Shown here: positions 35,301 through 46,000 of the stretch, piece by piece | Numbering within the stretch: position 1 is the stretch's first letter | Layout: each line of letters opens with the position of its first letter | Source: Prorocentrum cordatum | Taxonomy: Eukaryota > Sar > Dinophyceae > Prorocentrales > Prorocentraceae | DNA: 64,000 bases | NCBI GenBank assembly: GCA_963575745.1 | Contig: CAUYUJ010015837.1 | Coordinates: forward strand, 664,264-728,263 | Direction: 5' to 3' | Translations under genes and position numbers: made by a program | The notes under the pieces: generated by a model | What the model saw: only the letters and a program-made list of their open reading frames with translations | Told to the model about the DNA's origin: nothing | The model's database searches: none

Positions 35301-36941
35301 TGAAGAAGGCCGCCGCGGAGTCGCCAGGGCATCTCCGCATGCTCTCCAAGGCCAAGCTGACCCGTGCTGCCCAGGGGGGCCATGGCTGGCGTGCTACCGT
35401 GGAGACGAACGGCACAGAGGCTGTGATCGAGGGAGCCGCTCTCATCATCGCCTCGGGCGGCTTCGGGCACGACTCCAAGGAGGCGGAGAGCCTCCTGCTC
35501 CTGCACCGGCCCGACCTCGCCGACTTCCCCACGACCCTGGGGGCTCAGACCACGGGCGACGGCGTAAAGATCGCGAGGGACCTGGGCGCGCGCCTCGTGG
35601 ACATGGACAGGGTGCAGCTGCACCCGACGGGCTTTGTGGACCCGCAGAAGCCCCAGGAGACCACCAAGACACTGGGCGCGGAACTGTTGCGCGGCGTGGG
35701 GGGGCTGCTGCTTGACAGGCATGGCAGGAGGTTCACGGACGAGCTGGGCACCCGGCAAGCCGTTGTCGACGCGGAGTTGGAGGCCGCCAAGGCGGGGCTG
35801 GACCTCGCAGCGCCGCATCCGGCCCGGACGTTTTCCATCGTGCTGAACGGGAAGGCGGCGCGGATGGCAGACCGCCACGCGACTCTCTACAGCCACAAGG
35901 GACTGCTGGTGAGGGTGCAGGGCATCGACGGCCTGGCGGGGAGGCTCGGCGTGCCCGCCAGCAACCTGCGCGAGACCTTCGCGGAGTACAACGCCGCGGC
36001 CGAGGCGGGCCGCGACCGCTTTGGCCGCACCGTGTTCCCAGAGGGCCACTGGCCGGTCGAGCCGGACGAGGACTCAGAGCCCCGAATCATCAGGGGCAAC
36101 TCGGGTCAGGGATAACTCGGGTTCGTTTTTCGGGAATCCAAACCCGACCTACCCCGGACCCGAGTTACCCCGGACAACTCGGGCGTCCAGAGCCCCGAAT
36201 CATCAGGGGTAACTCGGGTCAGGGATAACTCGGGTTCCTTTTTCGGGAATCCAAACCCGACTTACCCCGGACCCGAGTTACCTCGGATAATTCGGGCGCC
36301 CAAAGGACTTCTACGTGGGGCAGATCACCCCGGTGATCCACTACACGATGGGCGGCATCGCCATCGACGCCGAGGCCCGCGTGCTCCGAGATGCGGACGG
36401 TGCCCCCATGCCCGGGCTCTACGCCATCGGCGAGGCCAGCGGCGGGGTGCACGGGAACAACCGCCTGGCGGGCAACTCGCTGCTCGAGTGCACCGTCTTC
36501 GGCCGCCAGGCGGGCCTCGGGGGAGGGGGCGTGCTCGTGCTCGTGCCTGCTCGTGTTCCTGCCCTCCACCTGCCTTCCTCCGCTCCTATCTCTCCCATCC
36601 ACCTCTACCTCCTCCTCGCCCTCCTCCCCGCCTCCGTCTCGTCGGTGTCCTCCCCCTGATTCCCTTCCCTCCTGTTCGACCCCCTCATAATCTAAGTCCT
36701 CGCTATTGGCGCTACCAGCACCGTCCTCGCCAGCTTCCTTTGTCTTTCGTAACTCCTTTGGCGCCGATTCTTTGTCGCATCCGCGGGCTCGGTGTTCAAG
36801 GAGGCCTCTGTGCTGGTCTGCCTTGCATTCGCGCAGGCCCTCGCGGACCGGCAAGCCAAGACGTTGGATGGGCGAGCGCTGCTAGGGCCGTCAGGACGCT
36901 GCCGGCCTGTTGACTACTCCAGCTGGGCGGGGCAAAACTAG
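32386..36941 (+). CDS. ERO1 thiol oxidase - fumarate reductase fusion
   Basis: Exons 32386-32493, 33063-33431, 33581-33823, 33986-36070, 36306-36509 and 36837-36941 join in phase 0 to 1037 codons; the 5' end is incomplete (see 25919). The ERO1 part has [18 protein letters not shown] and [36 protein letters not shown] and WAPNLDRFM. Its [11 protein letters not shown] is the CxxCxxC active site at 34334-34366, followed by LGSALKIL. The FAD-contacting Arg, Thr, Trp, Ser and His of the family are kept. After a 125-residue Ala/Pro linker the same exon runs into a flavoprotein: [12 protein letters not shown] (FAD loop), LHPTGF (35618), [10 protein letters not shown] (35725), then HYTMGGI (36339) and [11 protein letters not shown] in the next exon, the catalytic His and Arg sites of soluble fumarate reductases. 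ERO1 oxidises PDI in the ER, and Osm1-type reductases pass electrons from reduced flavin to fumarate. No stop or splice signal separates the halves. Confidence 0.85.
32494..33062 (+). other. intron of the ERO1 fusion gene (GC-AG) with internal direct repeats
   Basis: Donor AAG|GCCTCA and acceptor GGCAG|GATGAA. Within it, 32825-32865 and 32910-32976 share GGATCATCCCCCCTCCC and ATGAGGATCTGGCCCAGCC, and CTGGTACCTGGCCAGGAA occurs twice (32886, 32929). No additional exon was recognised, although a short missed exon here would matter for the cysteine motif. Confidence 0.6.
33824..33985 (+). other. intron of the ERO1 fusion gene (GA-AG) made largely of a MITE relative
   Basis: Donor AAG|GATCCG and acceptor CGGAAG|GAGAAA; the 162-nt intron joins PGTK to EKGAWAPN as the family requires. 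Bases 33853-33945 align with MITE family 1: GGCCTTCGGGGGCCCCCATC, GTCGCCACGGCTGG, AAAACTGGTGCG, GGGAGGGGTC. GGCAAC near 33845 and GTTGCC near 33952 form short inverted ends. Confidence 0.65.
36071..36305 (+). other. intron of the fusion gene (GA-AG): duplicated palindrome
   Basis: Donor GAG|GACTCA and acceptor AAAG|GACTTC, 235 nt. It consists of two nearly identical units of about 112 bp (36078-36189 and 36190-36301). Each unit is itself an inverted repeat: CCCGAATCATCAGGGGTAAC pairs with the end ACCTCGGATAATTCGGG, and AACTCGGGTT with AACCCGA. Nothing else is present besides the two hairpin units and the splice edges. Confidence 0.8.
36510..36836 (+). other. last intron of the fusion gene (GC-AG)
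   Basis: Donor CGCCAG|GCGGGC after the FGRQ motif and acceptor TTCGCGCAG|GCCCTCGCG. The 327-nt intron is C/T-rich in its middle. Reading through it would instead add a low-complexity tail ending at 36659. The spliced tail ALADRQAK and 26 further residues to TAG resembles the usual short end after FGR in this family, but is not diagnostic. Confidence 0.55.
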
Positions 36942-37570
36942 GGCAGCCACGCTTCTAGTGTGGCCGTTCCAATGGCCTTCATCCTCCTAGCAAGGACGGT
37001 TTAGTTGCTGTCTGTGCCGCGACAGGCTTACTGCACAGTGCCCGCGACGATTCTTACATAACTTAAAAGGCGAGTCTTGCGTCAATGTTTGCTTGTACTC
37101 TCAATCAATGTAACGAGCGACTACCCGTGGTTATTATGCCCTCAGCGGCGTTGTGACGACATGAGCAGTTGCGAGCATGCCACCAAGCAGTTTGACCTCG
37201 CACATGGGCACGCTGTTTTGGATAATTCACGATCCAGCTCGGGACAGCATCTCGAAGTTCGAGTTGGTCGGTGAGCCGGCGGATAATCGTCCAGGAGAGC
37301 GTCATCAGGCTGCTTGGTCACCTGCGGCTCGTCCGCCCCGCCGTGGGCACGACTTGGGGCGAGGTCGTTCACACCGTATATGGAGGCCATCAAAGGTTCT
37401 GAATGCCCAGCCTGAGCCTGATCGAGCCGGCGCCGCCGCTCGTGGCTGCGCTCAACACCCGGGGCGCGGGGGCTTCGTGGAGGTGCACCCAGCGATCGGC
37501 GACACTTCCAACTCCAAGGCAGGGCACAGTTTGAAGCTCACTTGGGCGACGGAAAACAAGGCGGGTCGTC
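36942..37570. other. no gene recognised
   Basis: This is the 3' flank of the fusion gene. It contains short frames only; no polyadenylation hexamer would be expected in a dinoflagellate. Confidence 0.4.
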
Positions 37571-37573
37571 TGC

Positions 37574-37740
37574 GCCGATATTGGCGCGTAAGCTGCCCGC
37601 GTAAGGTCGCGCGTAAACGCTCTCGCTTCAAGTGAGGCGTGCCGCGCTGGCGCTCCGCGTAAGCCACCGCGTAAATTCGTTGTGCCACTTCGCTTGAGAC
37701 CTGTTTTTCAACGTCAGTCACTGAAGGGCACTGAGCGCGA
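37574..37740. repeat. dispersed repeat, GCGCGTAAGCTGCCCGCG type, copy 1
   Basis: It shares with 42003-42172 the series GCGCGTAAGCTGCCCGCG, GGTC-CGCGT-A-CGC, CGTAAGCC/CGTGAGCC, CGCGTAA and GAGACCTGTTT/AAGACCCGTTT. The regularly spaced CGCGTAA motif gives it an internal periodicity of roughly 20 bases. Confidence 0.65.
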
Positions 37741-37744
37741 TCTG

Positions 37745-39105
37745 TGTGTTCGGGGGCGACGGAGGAGGGCGTAATGCTCGTAGCGTAAGAGCAAACCTAA
37801 GCAGCCCACTCGTCGGTAAGAACAAACCTAGGTTTAGAGCTTCTCGCGAATGGGGAGTCGTAAGGATTGCTATTGACGGATCAAGCGCGCGGGCCAAGCG
37901 TATTGGGATTCGGCCTTGGGAGCAACGCTGCCCCTCACCTCCCAACGGCACAGTCCCCGACCCGCCGGGGCATGTGGCAAGCTACTTCCCGTGCGACCAG
38001 GGGACGCGAGGCTGGGATACTGTCGGGTCGGACGAAAGGGGGGGGGATCTGGAAGGGGGGGGGTGCGACACCAATTGCATACAGGTGGTTTCGGCTTCGC
38101 CGCCGGGCGCCTTCCTCGATACATTGGCGCCTCCAGTGTCGTGAGGCGCCAGAGAGATCAGGCGTTTCGCAGTGGTGGGCAATAGATGGGGTGAAGGCAT
38201 CGAGTGTTGCAGGAAAGGGGCCCCAAAAGGACCTGGAGGTGCACGGAAGGTGCACCGTTCCCCCCGCCCCCCCCCCCGCTTTTCATGTCACCCCCCCGTG
38301 TATTGACCCCCGTGTGTTGCCCCCCCCCCTCCACACCCCACACCCCCCAGTCCCTTCGCTTATTGCCGAGGAAGCCCTGCACGTGAGCTAACTGCGCCCC
38401 CCTGGGCAGCAAACTGGCTCCAACGGATGCGAGAAGAGAAGGATTGTGCAGTTTTGTGGGAGCCCATTGGAAGGACACAGCGCACACAGCGACCCAGGTC
38501 AAGGTGGCTTCATATTACGGGCACGCTTACAACACAATGCATCTTTTGCGACAGTACTCTGTGAGAAGGCGCGTGAGAGAAGGCGTGGTGGATGGAGCCG
38601 AGGCTCCGCAGCACGCCCCGCCTCGGGACGGCCTCCGGGCCGATGTGCGCGTCAGTTCGAGTCAGCTCGCTGGCTGTGCTCCCCCCCCCCTCTGCGCCTG
38701 GCGCCCGATGCTGCAGGGGCTCTGCCCGTGCGGCCGAGGCCCTCGGCGGCCACCTCTCCACGCAGCTCGGGCCCGCAGGGCCCGGGTGCTGCGCCGCGGA
38801 GCGTGCCGGCGGCCTGTCGGGGATGGGCGTGGCCTGGTGCACGGACTGGTTTTGCAGAGGGATTTGCTGATATCCCCAGAGCTTTGCTTGGCATTTCAAG
38901 CTTACATGTGCGAAGTGTTTTTTTTTGAGAGTATCTTTGGAGTATGTTTCACAGTGTTCTGGTTTCTGCACACGTAGCGGGTCATGATCTATAGAAGGCT
39001 TGCATCCCCTCCACGGTCTGGCAGCCCACGCTCTGCTGTGGGCGCCTTCCCGCCCTTGGAAGCCCTCGGAAGTGGTGAGCAGGCGCCGCCCGTCCAGTTC
39101 CGAGG
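37745..39105. other. no gene recognised
   Basis: Poly-G and poly-C runs occur at 38038-38062 and 38260-38335. A plus-strand frame at 38592-38870 (LSTQLGPAGPGCCAAERAGG region) looks somewhat protein-like but matches no family I know and lacks clear splice edges. Confidence 0.35.
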
Positions 39106-39109
39106 AGGA

Positions 39110-39256
39110 AGAAGTAACCATAGCGCTACCGTCGCCCCGTTTTCGCCTTTTGGGGCCTCCTGGGAGGCCCTCGTCGCTACCTCTGGATTCGCTTCGAAAT
39201 CCTGGTCAGATCGCACCCTGGGAGAGGTCCGCGGAGTAGCGGTATCGGTATCTCTT
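39110..39256. mobile_element. MITE family 1, copy 3
   Basis: The left end is GAAGTAACCATAGCGCTACC and the right end GTAGCGGTATCGGTATCTCT; the core CGTCGCTACCTCTGGATTCG and CACCCTGGGAGAGGTCCG matches copy 2. It lies in sequence with no gene. Confidence 0.85.
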
Positions 39257-39259
39257 GCT

Positions 39260-40680
39260 TTCCCCACCCGTGGTGGTTGAGAAGCCGATCGGCTCCTGTT
39301 GCTGCGGCGGCTCCTCCCCCCCTCGTCCGGCGAGCTACGCTGCTTGCATCCCGCTCCTGGATCAGAGAGGATGCCTCTCGGCCGAGGTTGATCTGTCTGA
39401 TGGGTGGTTTTGCTTTTGTGTGGGGGGGGGCGCCTTGTTAGTGGGCCCTGGTAGTGCTCGCCACCTTTGTCAGGCATCCTGGTAGGCGCTCGACACCCCC
39501 TGGGCTGCCGGGGCCATGAGGACGAGAACCTCGAACAGTGAAGGGTCAACCACGGCTCCGTCCCGCAGCGTTTCACCCGCACTGGCCGATCCTGACGGTG
39601 TCTCTCCTGGCACTCGCGGGCCTGAACATTTTTGCTCTTACAAGTTCGGACGTTGTACTTGGTTCGGAGTTCCCCCTGGCGCCGCACGAGCCAAAAAGCG
39701 CCTGACGTCCTTTGAGCGCACCTTCTTGGTCGAGCTCGCGAGTACGACTCCTGCCCCCAGTTTCATTTTCAGTTGAGGTTGACCCAAAGGTCTACCAGTC
39801 TTTGAGTGCCATGGCTCTCGCGGTATCAGTGCTCGGGCTTCCTTTGTGTCTTCGGCGTCGCGCTTGCGTGTGAGTGAAGGGTCTGCGTTTCATTCCGTGT
39901 TCGTCTGCGGGTTCAATGGTAAAGGATTCCGTCAGAGAGCAGGCGTCTAGGGTGAGGGCTTGACGTGCCCACCCGCAGGCTATGTCTATTAATGTGCATG
40001 TGCCTTCTCTTCCGCCGCCTCCTCCCCCCTTGTCACATGACATCTGCACATACTTGCAGTCATGCCAGTATATTGTTGCCACTTGGTTACTGCATCACGT
40101 CCTCTGGCCGTACGTCTCGGTAGGCTTGTTCAAAGTTGCCATTTCCTTGTTGTTACACCAGCTTGTATTTTGATGCCTGCGGGGGTCGCTGGCGTGCATG
40201 CTGGCGCCAAGGGCAGATCTTGCGATATGCGCCGTGGGCTTTCGTAGAAGCAACGTAGCTAGCCATTGGAGATCATTGTTGTTGCTGGCGCCTCGGCCGC
40301 ACTCTCATGTCAATGGCACGCTTCGCACGCCCTTTAACCTGCACGGCTCAGATTATGTGCACACGGCTTGCTGTACGATTGTAGGAGGCGCATCTTCTTC
40401 AACAGCCCTGCCACATGCCAAGTAGGAGTCTGAACACGTATGTCGGACAGCCGCCATCTCTGGCCAGGTGTGGAACATTAGATACAATTCTGAGTTTGGC
40501 GGGGTGGGGGCTTGCACAGATCGCGCCCGATACGGTGAATCGCGGAGGAGAATCGGAAGGGAAAAGGGAAGAGCGCAGGAGTAAGTAGAGAAGGAAGAGG
40601 AGAGGAAGCGGACGAGGAGTAAATGAGGAGAAATGTAACACACATTATAGACATGATGCGACATAGGAGGTGGTTGAGGA
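39260..40680. other. no gene recognised
   Basis: This is mixed sequence. The open frame at 39516-39776 is short and has no recognisable motif. I see no RNA gene. Confidence 0.4.
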
Positions 40681-40689
40681 CAGGGAGCA

Positions 40690-40977
40690 AGATTATGGTG
40701 ATGACGCTGATGCTGATGCTGCTGATGATGATGACTATGATGATGATGTTGATGAGGATGATGCTGCTGATGATGATGCTGTTGGTGATGCTGATGATGC
40801 TGATGAGGATGGTGATGATGGTTTGCTGCTGTTGACTGATCATGATGATGCTGCTGATGACGATGCTGCTGATGATGATATGTAGCTGCAGCTGACTGGT
40901 GATGGTGATGATGATCCTGCTAATGATGATGCTGATGCTGCTGTTGTTCGTGATGCTGATGGTGATGATGATGTTGT

Positions 40978-41046
<69 letters not shown>

Positions 41047-41740
41047 CGATACTGCTGCTGCTGATGATGGTGATGTTGATGCTGCTAATTATGATGCTGC
41101 TGCTGATGATGCTGAACATGATGATGTTGATGACGAGGAGGAGGAGGAGGAGGAGGAGGAGGAGGAGGAGGAGGAGGAAGAGGAGGAACATGAGGAAGAG
41201 GCTAGAGGCGAGAAAGGGAAGGAGGGCAAGAAAAGTTACGGGGATTGAGGAAGAGGAGGAGCAGGAGGAGGAGGAGGAGGAGGTGGAGGATGATGACGGG
41301 GGCCAGGAGGAGGAGGAGGAGGAGGAGGAGGAGGAGGAGGAGGAGGAGGAGGAGGAACAGACGGAGAAGGCATGTGAGAGAAGTGCGAGGAGGATGAAGA
41401 GGACAGGGAGGCAGAAATTGGAGGAGGGTTGGGGGGTGGGCGGGGTGTGCTCCTCCTCCCCTTCTCATTCCCTTTCGCTCATCTCCGTTCCCCTCCACAT
41501 ACTCCTCTTTTGGTTAGTACCTGTTTGCGTTCCCGTGCTGCCCGCACTCGGGAGATCCCCCGCGAGGGGCTTGGGACTTCTGCTCCAGCACGGGCCTCTT
41601 GTGGACAGCGCGCTTCTCCTTCTCCTCTTCGCCCTTCTTCTCACCCGCCTCCTCCTCCTCCTCCTCCTCCTCCTCCTCCTCCTCTTCCTCCTTCTCTCCT
41701 CTTCCTTCTCTTCCTCCTCCTCTTCCTCCTCCTCCTTCGG
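40690..41740. repeat. GAT, GGA and CTC microsatellite cluster
   Basis: GAT/GCT triplets run from 40690 to 41130, GGA triplets from 41131 to 41400, and CTC triplets from 41640 to 41740. The 308-codon frame across it is a Met/Glu/Leu artefact. Confidence 0.95.
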
Positions 41741-42002
41741 AGGAAGGGCCCCCAGAGGCCCCAGGAGATTCGGAACAGAAAAGCACTCCCACAGCGCCCA
41801 AGCACCTTCATCCTCGATCCCGTGAGGGCCGGGGACGCAACTTGCATCATGCGGGAGGAGGGGAGGGCGGGCAGACGGGGCCCTTGAGATTCGACGTCGC
41901 GAACATCACGACCAGCGCCCTGGGCCGCATCCTTCTGCGGCATGTCCCAAGCCGGATCGGTCTCTGAGGCCTAGGTGAGCGACGCAACCACGGGGTCGTC
42001 CT

Positions 42003-42172
42003 CGCCGACATTCGCGCGTAAGCTGCCCGCGAAGGGTCACGCGTGAGCGCCCTCGTCTTCAGTGTGGCGAGCCGCGTTGGTGGCCCGCGTGAGCCGCGGC
42101 GTAAGGCCGCTACGCCATCTCGCGTAAGACCCGTTTCTGATCGTCGCTCGGGTGCTCCGAGACTGGGCGCAC
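42003..42172. repeat. dispersed repeat, GCGCGTAAGCTGCCCGCG type, copy 2
   Basis: This is the homologue of 37574-37740, with the same order of CGCGTAA/CGCGTGA motifs and the same AAGACCCGTTTCTGATCGTC end (GAGACCTGTTTTTCAACGTC in copy 1). Both copies have the same orientation. Confidence 0.65.
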
Positions 42173-42184
42173 AAGCCCAGGGCT

Positions 42185-42370
42185 CATTTCGGTGCCGCCG
42201 ATTCGATTCGACTCGATTTCGATGGAGTCCGATTCCGATTCGATTCGATGTCGGATTCCGATTTGGGATCCGATTTCTCATTGGCCGATGTCTGCCGATT
42301 CGCCTTCTCCCGACTCGGCTGCCGATATCGGCCGATCCGATCCCTGTCGATCGCCGATCCGACCCGGCCC
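42185..42370. repeat. GATTC / CCGATC short-period repeat
   Basis: Repeats of GATTCGATTC, GATTCCGATT and GCCGAT dominate. No gene is visible here or up to 42640. Confidence 0.8.
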
Positions 42371-42648
42371 CTTCGATCCTGGGGCCTTCCTGCAGGCCCG
42401 GCACGAGACGACCGCGACGCCCGGAGAGCTCCGAGGCGCGAGGCGGGCGGAGCCCGCAGGGGCGCACGCGCCCCCGCCCCCCCACGAAGGTGGGCCTGTC
42501 GCTGCCCATCGCCTCGGCGGGCGCGCCCCCGCAGCCAGCGCCCGGGGGCAGCCGGGAACCGCCGGCGGCCCCCGCCGAGGAGCCGAGCAGCTGGAAGCCA
42601 GAGGGTCGAGACAGTTTGGGCGTCGCGGAAGGGGGGGAGCGATAGGTT

Positions 42649-42793
42649 CGATGATCCTCAGGACGTGTGTTAGCCCGATGTGTGTTCACCCCGTTCAGCC
42701 CAACCAGTCGATCATCTCATCGCCGTCGTCGTAGTGAAGGGCCTCAGTGGGGAAGCACACGCTGGCGCTAACACACGTTCTGAGGATCATCGA
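42649..42793. mobile_element. MITE family 2, 27-bp terminal inverted repeats
   Basis: The left end TCGATGATCCTCAGGACGTG and following 7 bases are the reverse complement of the right end with one mismatch. The 145-bp element has no ORF. It sits between G-rich runs; a clean target duplication is not visible. Confidence 0.85.
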
Positions 42794-43084
42794 TAGAGGG
42801 GGGGGGGGCAGCGAGGGCTTCAGAATCGGGGCTCTCGCGGGCTCCCCAAAGGAGCCGTTTAGGGTCCCAAAGGGGGCCTTCCGGGCTCGAAACTGTGCAC
42901 CTGTCTCCCCCCCCCCCCCCCCCTCATTGAGCGCCCTCCATTAAGCGACGCCTCAACTATTGGGAATGCTGTTTGTTTCGGCCTCGAGATGCAGGCGTCG
43001 TCACCTTGCACGCTTGGCGGTTTCGACCTTTTTCGGGCCCAGGGACTTCGGGTTTGGGGGATCGATGCGGCTCCAGAGACGCTG

Positions 43085-46000
43085 CAGAACGGGCTTTTTC
43101 CAGGAAAGGGCGTGGGCCCTGGGTTCTCTTTTAGAGGTTTATCTCTGGAATCGACGGCTGTGGGGCCGGCGGAATTCTTTTGCGATAGGTCGCCTAGGGC
43201 CGGCGAAATTATGTTTGAGGATGTCTCGAGCGAAATGCTTGTTTTTCAGCGAATGTGAGGATGTCTCAAGCGAAACGCTTGTTTTGTGTTATAGATTGTC
43301 CTCTCCTGGGGACCAGAATTCCGAGGATCTCTGAAGTGAAATGCTTGTTTCACGTGCGCAGGTTTTGAGGATGTCTCGAGCGAGACGCTTGATTTCACGC
43401 CTCCAGGTTGCCCAGGCAGAGGTCTAGCGCCAGGATTTGTTGCGGATGTCTCGAGCGAGACGCTTGGTTTGACGCGTCCTCGTCGCCCAGGCGGATGTCT
43501 AGCATGAGGATGTGTTGAGGGAGTCTCGATCGAGATTCGAGATGCTTGTTTGCACGTGTCCAGGTTGCCCAGGCGAATGCCTAGCATGAGGATGTGTTGA
43601 GAATGTCTCGAGAGACACGCTTGTTTTCACGTGTCCAGGTCTAGCGCCAGGATTTGTTGAGGATGTCTCGAGCGAGACGCTTGGTTTCACGCGTCCTCGT
43701 CGCCCAGGCGGATGTCTAGCACGAGGATGTGTTGAGGAAGTCTCGATCGAGATGCTTGTTTGCACGTGTCCAGGTTGTTCAGGCGGATGCCTAGCATGCA
43801 GATGTGTTGAGAATGTCTCGAGAGATACGCTTGTCTTCACGTGTCCGGGTCGCCCATGCGGATGTCTAACAAGATGTGTTGAGGATGTCTCGAGCGAGCC
43901 GTTTGCTTTCACGTGCACAGGTCGCCCAGGCGGATGTCTAGAATGAGGAGGTGTTGAAACCGTCTCGAGCGAAACGCTTGTTTTCACGTGCCCAGGTCAC
44001 CCAGGCGGACGTCTCACATGAAGATCTGTTGAGGATGTCTCGAGCGAACCACTTTTTTTCACGTGTCCAGTTCGCCCAGGCGGATGTCTAGCATGAGCAT
44101 GTGTTGAGGATGTGTTGAGCGAACCACTTGTTTTCACGTGTCCAGGTCGCTCAGGCGGATGGATGCATTAGGGTTTTGATAGGATGTCTCGAACGGAACG
44201 CTTGGCCCCAGCACGTTCCGTAGCGCGTCCCCTTGGCACGTCCCGCGGTGTGTCCCCACGGCACGTCCCCTGGCACGTCTTTTCTACGACAAGCCTTCAA
44301 TCAATCAAACAACACACGAAGTATGAATTCTCTCGCCGGCGTCAGCCAGGTCGGAAAATCCGAAACCACTTATGGCTACCAGACGCGGCGCTATCTTTCG
44401 CAAGACGCTGCAGCGCACGTTGGAAGCCTTTGACAGATCTGGCGCGCACCACCACGTCAGGCAAACGGTTAAATATTGGAATCAAGCCATAGATTAACCG
44501 ATGAACCATTCGAGGATGACCGGGTTGGAGAGGTTCGTGCAACGCCTTGGTGTACAGTCGCGAATCCAATGAAGACCCGTACCTTGAAAGTTGGCCTCTG
44601 AACGGTTCAAGCAGAGAAGTCAACGATGGCGGCGCTGTCCCATGAGCAACATTGTTAAGAAGACCAAGCATAGCAATGTCACGCCGCATCCCCATTGGGC
44701 CCATTTTGTGTTCAAGGAGTGCTTCCTTGGGAGTCAGCCCCACGCCTTCCAGAAAAGTGTCCTGTAGTTCGTCAAGGTGGCGAAGAGTGGCTTCAGCAGC
44801 GTGGTAGATTGCCGGGGTGGCGCCCTCCAGGTACGACAGCACGTGGAACTTGTACAAGACGTTCTGCGGCGTGTCCTCCTGACATGTCCCCCTGTCAATT
44901 AGCTCTGGGGCAGCTACTATGTGTTCAGGCAGCTCGAGCTTAAGATCCAGATCAGTTCGGTCAGTACTCGGATGCAAAGGAGGACTCGATCCACAACGCT
45001 ATAAAGCAACATCGCGGCATGGCACATTGCAATTCAGCACGGCGCGGCACAGCACAGCCTTCGGCACGGCACATCAAGATCGATACATTCAGCATTGCAA
45101 CCTGGCACGTTTCTTGGCACGTTCCGTGGGGCGTCCCTTGGCGAGTCCCCCTGGCACGTCGCGTGGCGCGTCCCCTGGCACATCCCGTGGCTCATCCATT
45201 GGCACGTTCCGTAGGGCGTCCCCTTGGCACGTCCCGCGGTGCGACCCCATGGCGCGTCCCCTGGCACGTCGCCTGGCGCGTCCCGTGGGATGTTTCGCGG
45301 CGCGTCCTCCTGGCATGTCCCCCTGTCAATTAGCTCTGGGGCAGCTACGATGTGTTCAGGCAGCTCGAGCTTAAGATCCAGATCAGTTCGGTCAGGACTC
45401 GGATGCAAAGGAGGACTCGATCCACAACGCTATAGAGCACAATCGCGGCATGGAACATCGCAGTTCAGCACGGTGCAGCACAGCACAGCCTTCGGCAGGG
45501 TACATCAAGATCGATACACTCAGCATTGCATTTGCCCGTCACCCAATCAGGTGTTTTTGAAAACGATGCCATGCGTTACATTTCTATATTCCTTTCCGGG
45601 TTCGTGGGTCGATCATGTTGGTTTTTCCCGGAAAGGGCATGGGCCCAGGGTTCTCGTTTAGATGTTTTACCCCCGGCCTCGACTTGCGTAGGGCCAGCGA
45701 GTTTAAGTTGCGATAGATAACCAGGTCGCGTAGGGCCAGCGAATTAAAAAGTTGAGGATGTCCCTCGCGAAACGCTGGTTTTGTGATTCTGATAGATAAA
45801 CACATGGTGAACTATACAGGTTCGTTGGTTGCGGATGTCTCGAACGAAACGCTTGTGCTGCAGAATGTGTTGAGGATGTCTCGAGCGAAACACGCCTGTT
45901 TTGTGTTGCCTATAGCTCCCCTCTTGGGGACTAGTATTCAGAGGATGTCTCAGGTGGATGAAATGCTTGTTTTCGCTTGCCCAGGTCTTGAGGATGTCTT

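Noticed and set aside
33953-36115. ERO1 and fumarate reductase as two adjacent genes
   Set aside because: There is no stop, intergenic gap, acceptor-like tract or start context between the domains; the frame is continuous for 2.1 kb within one exon.
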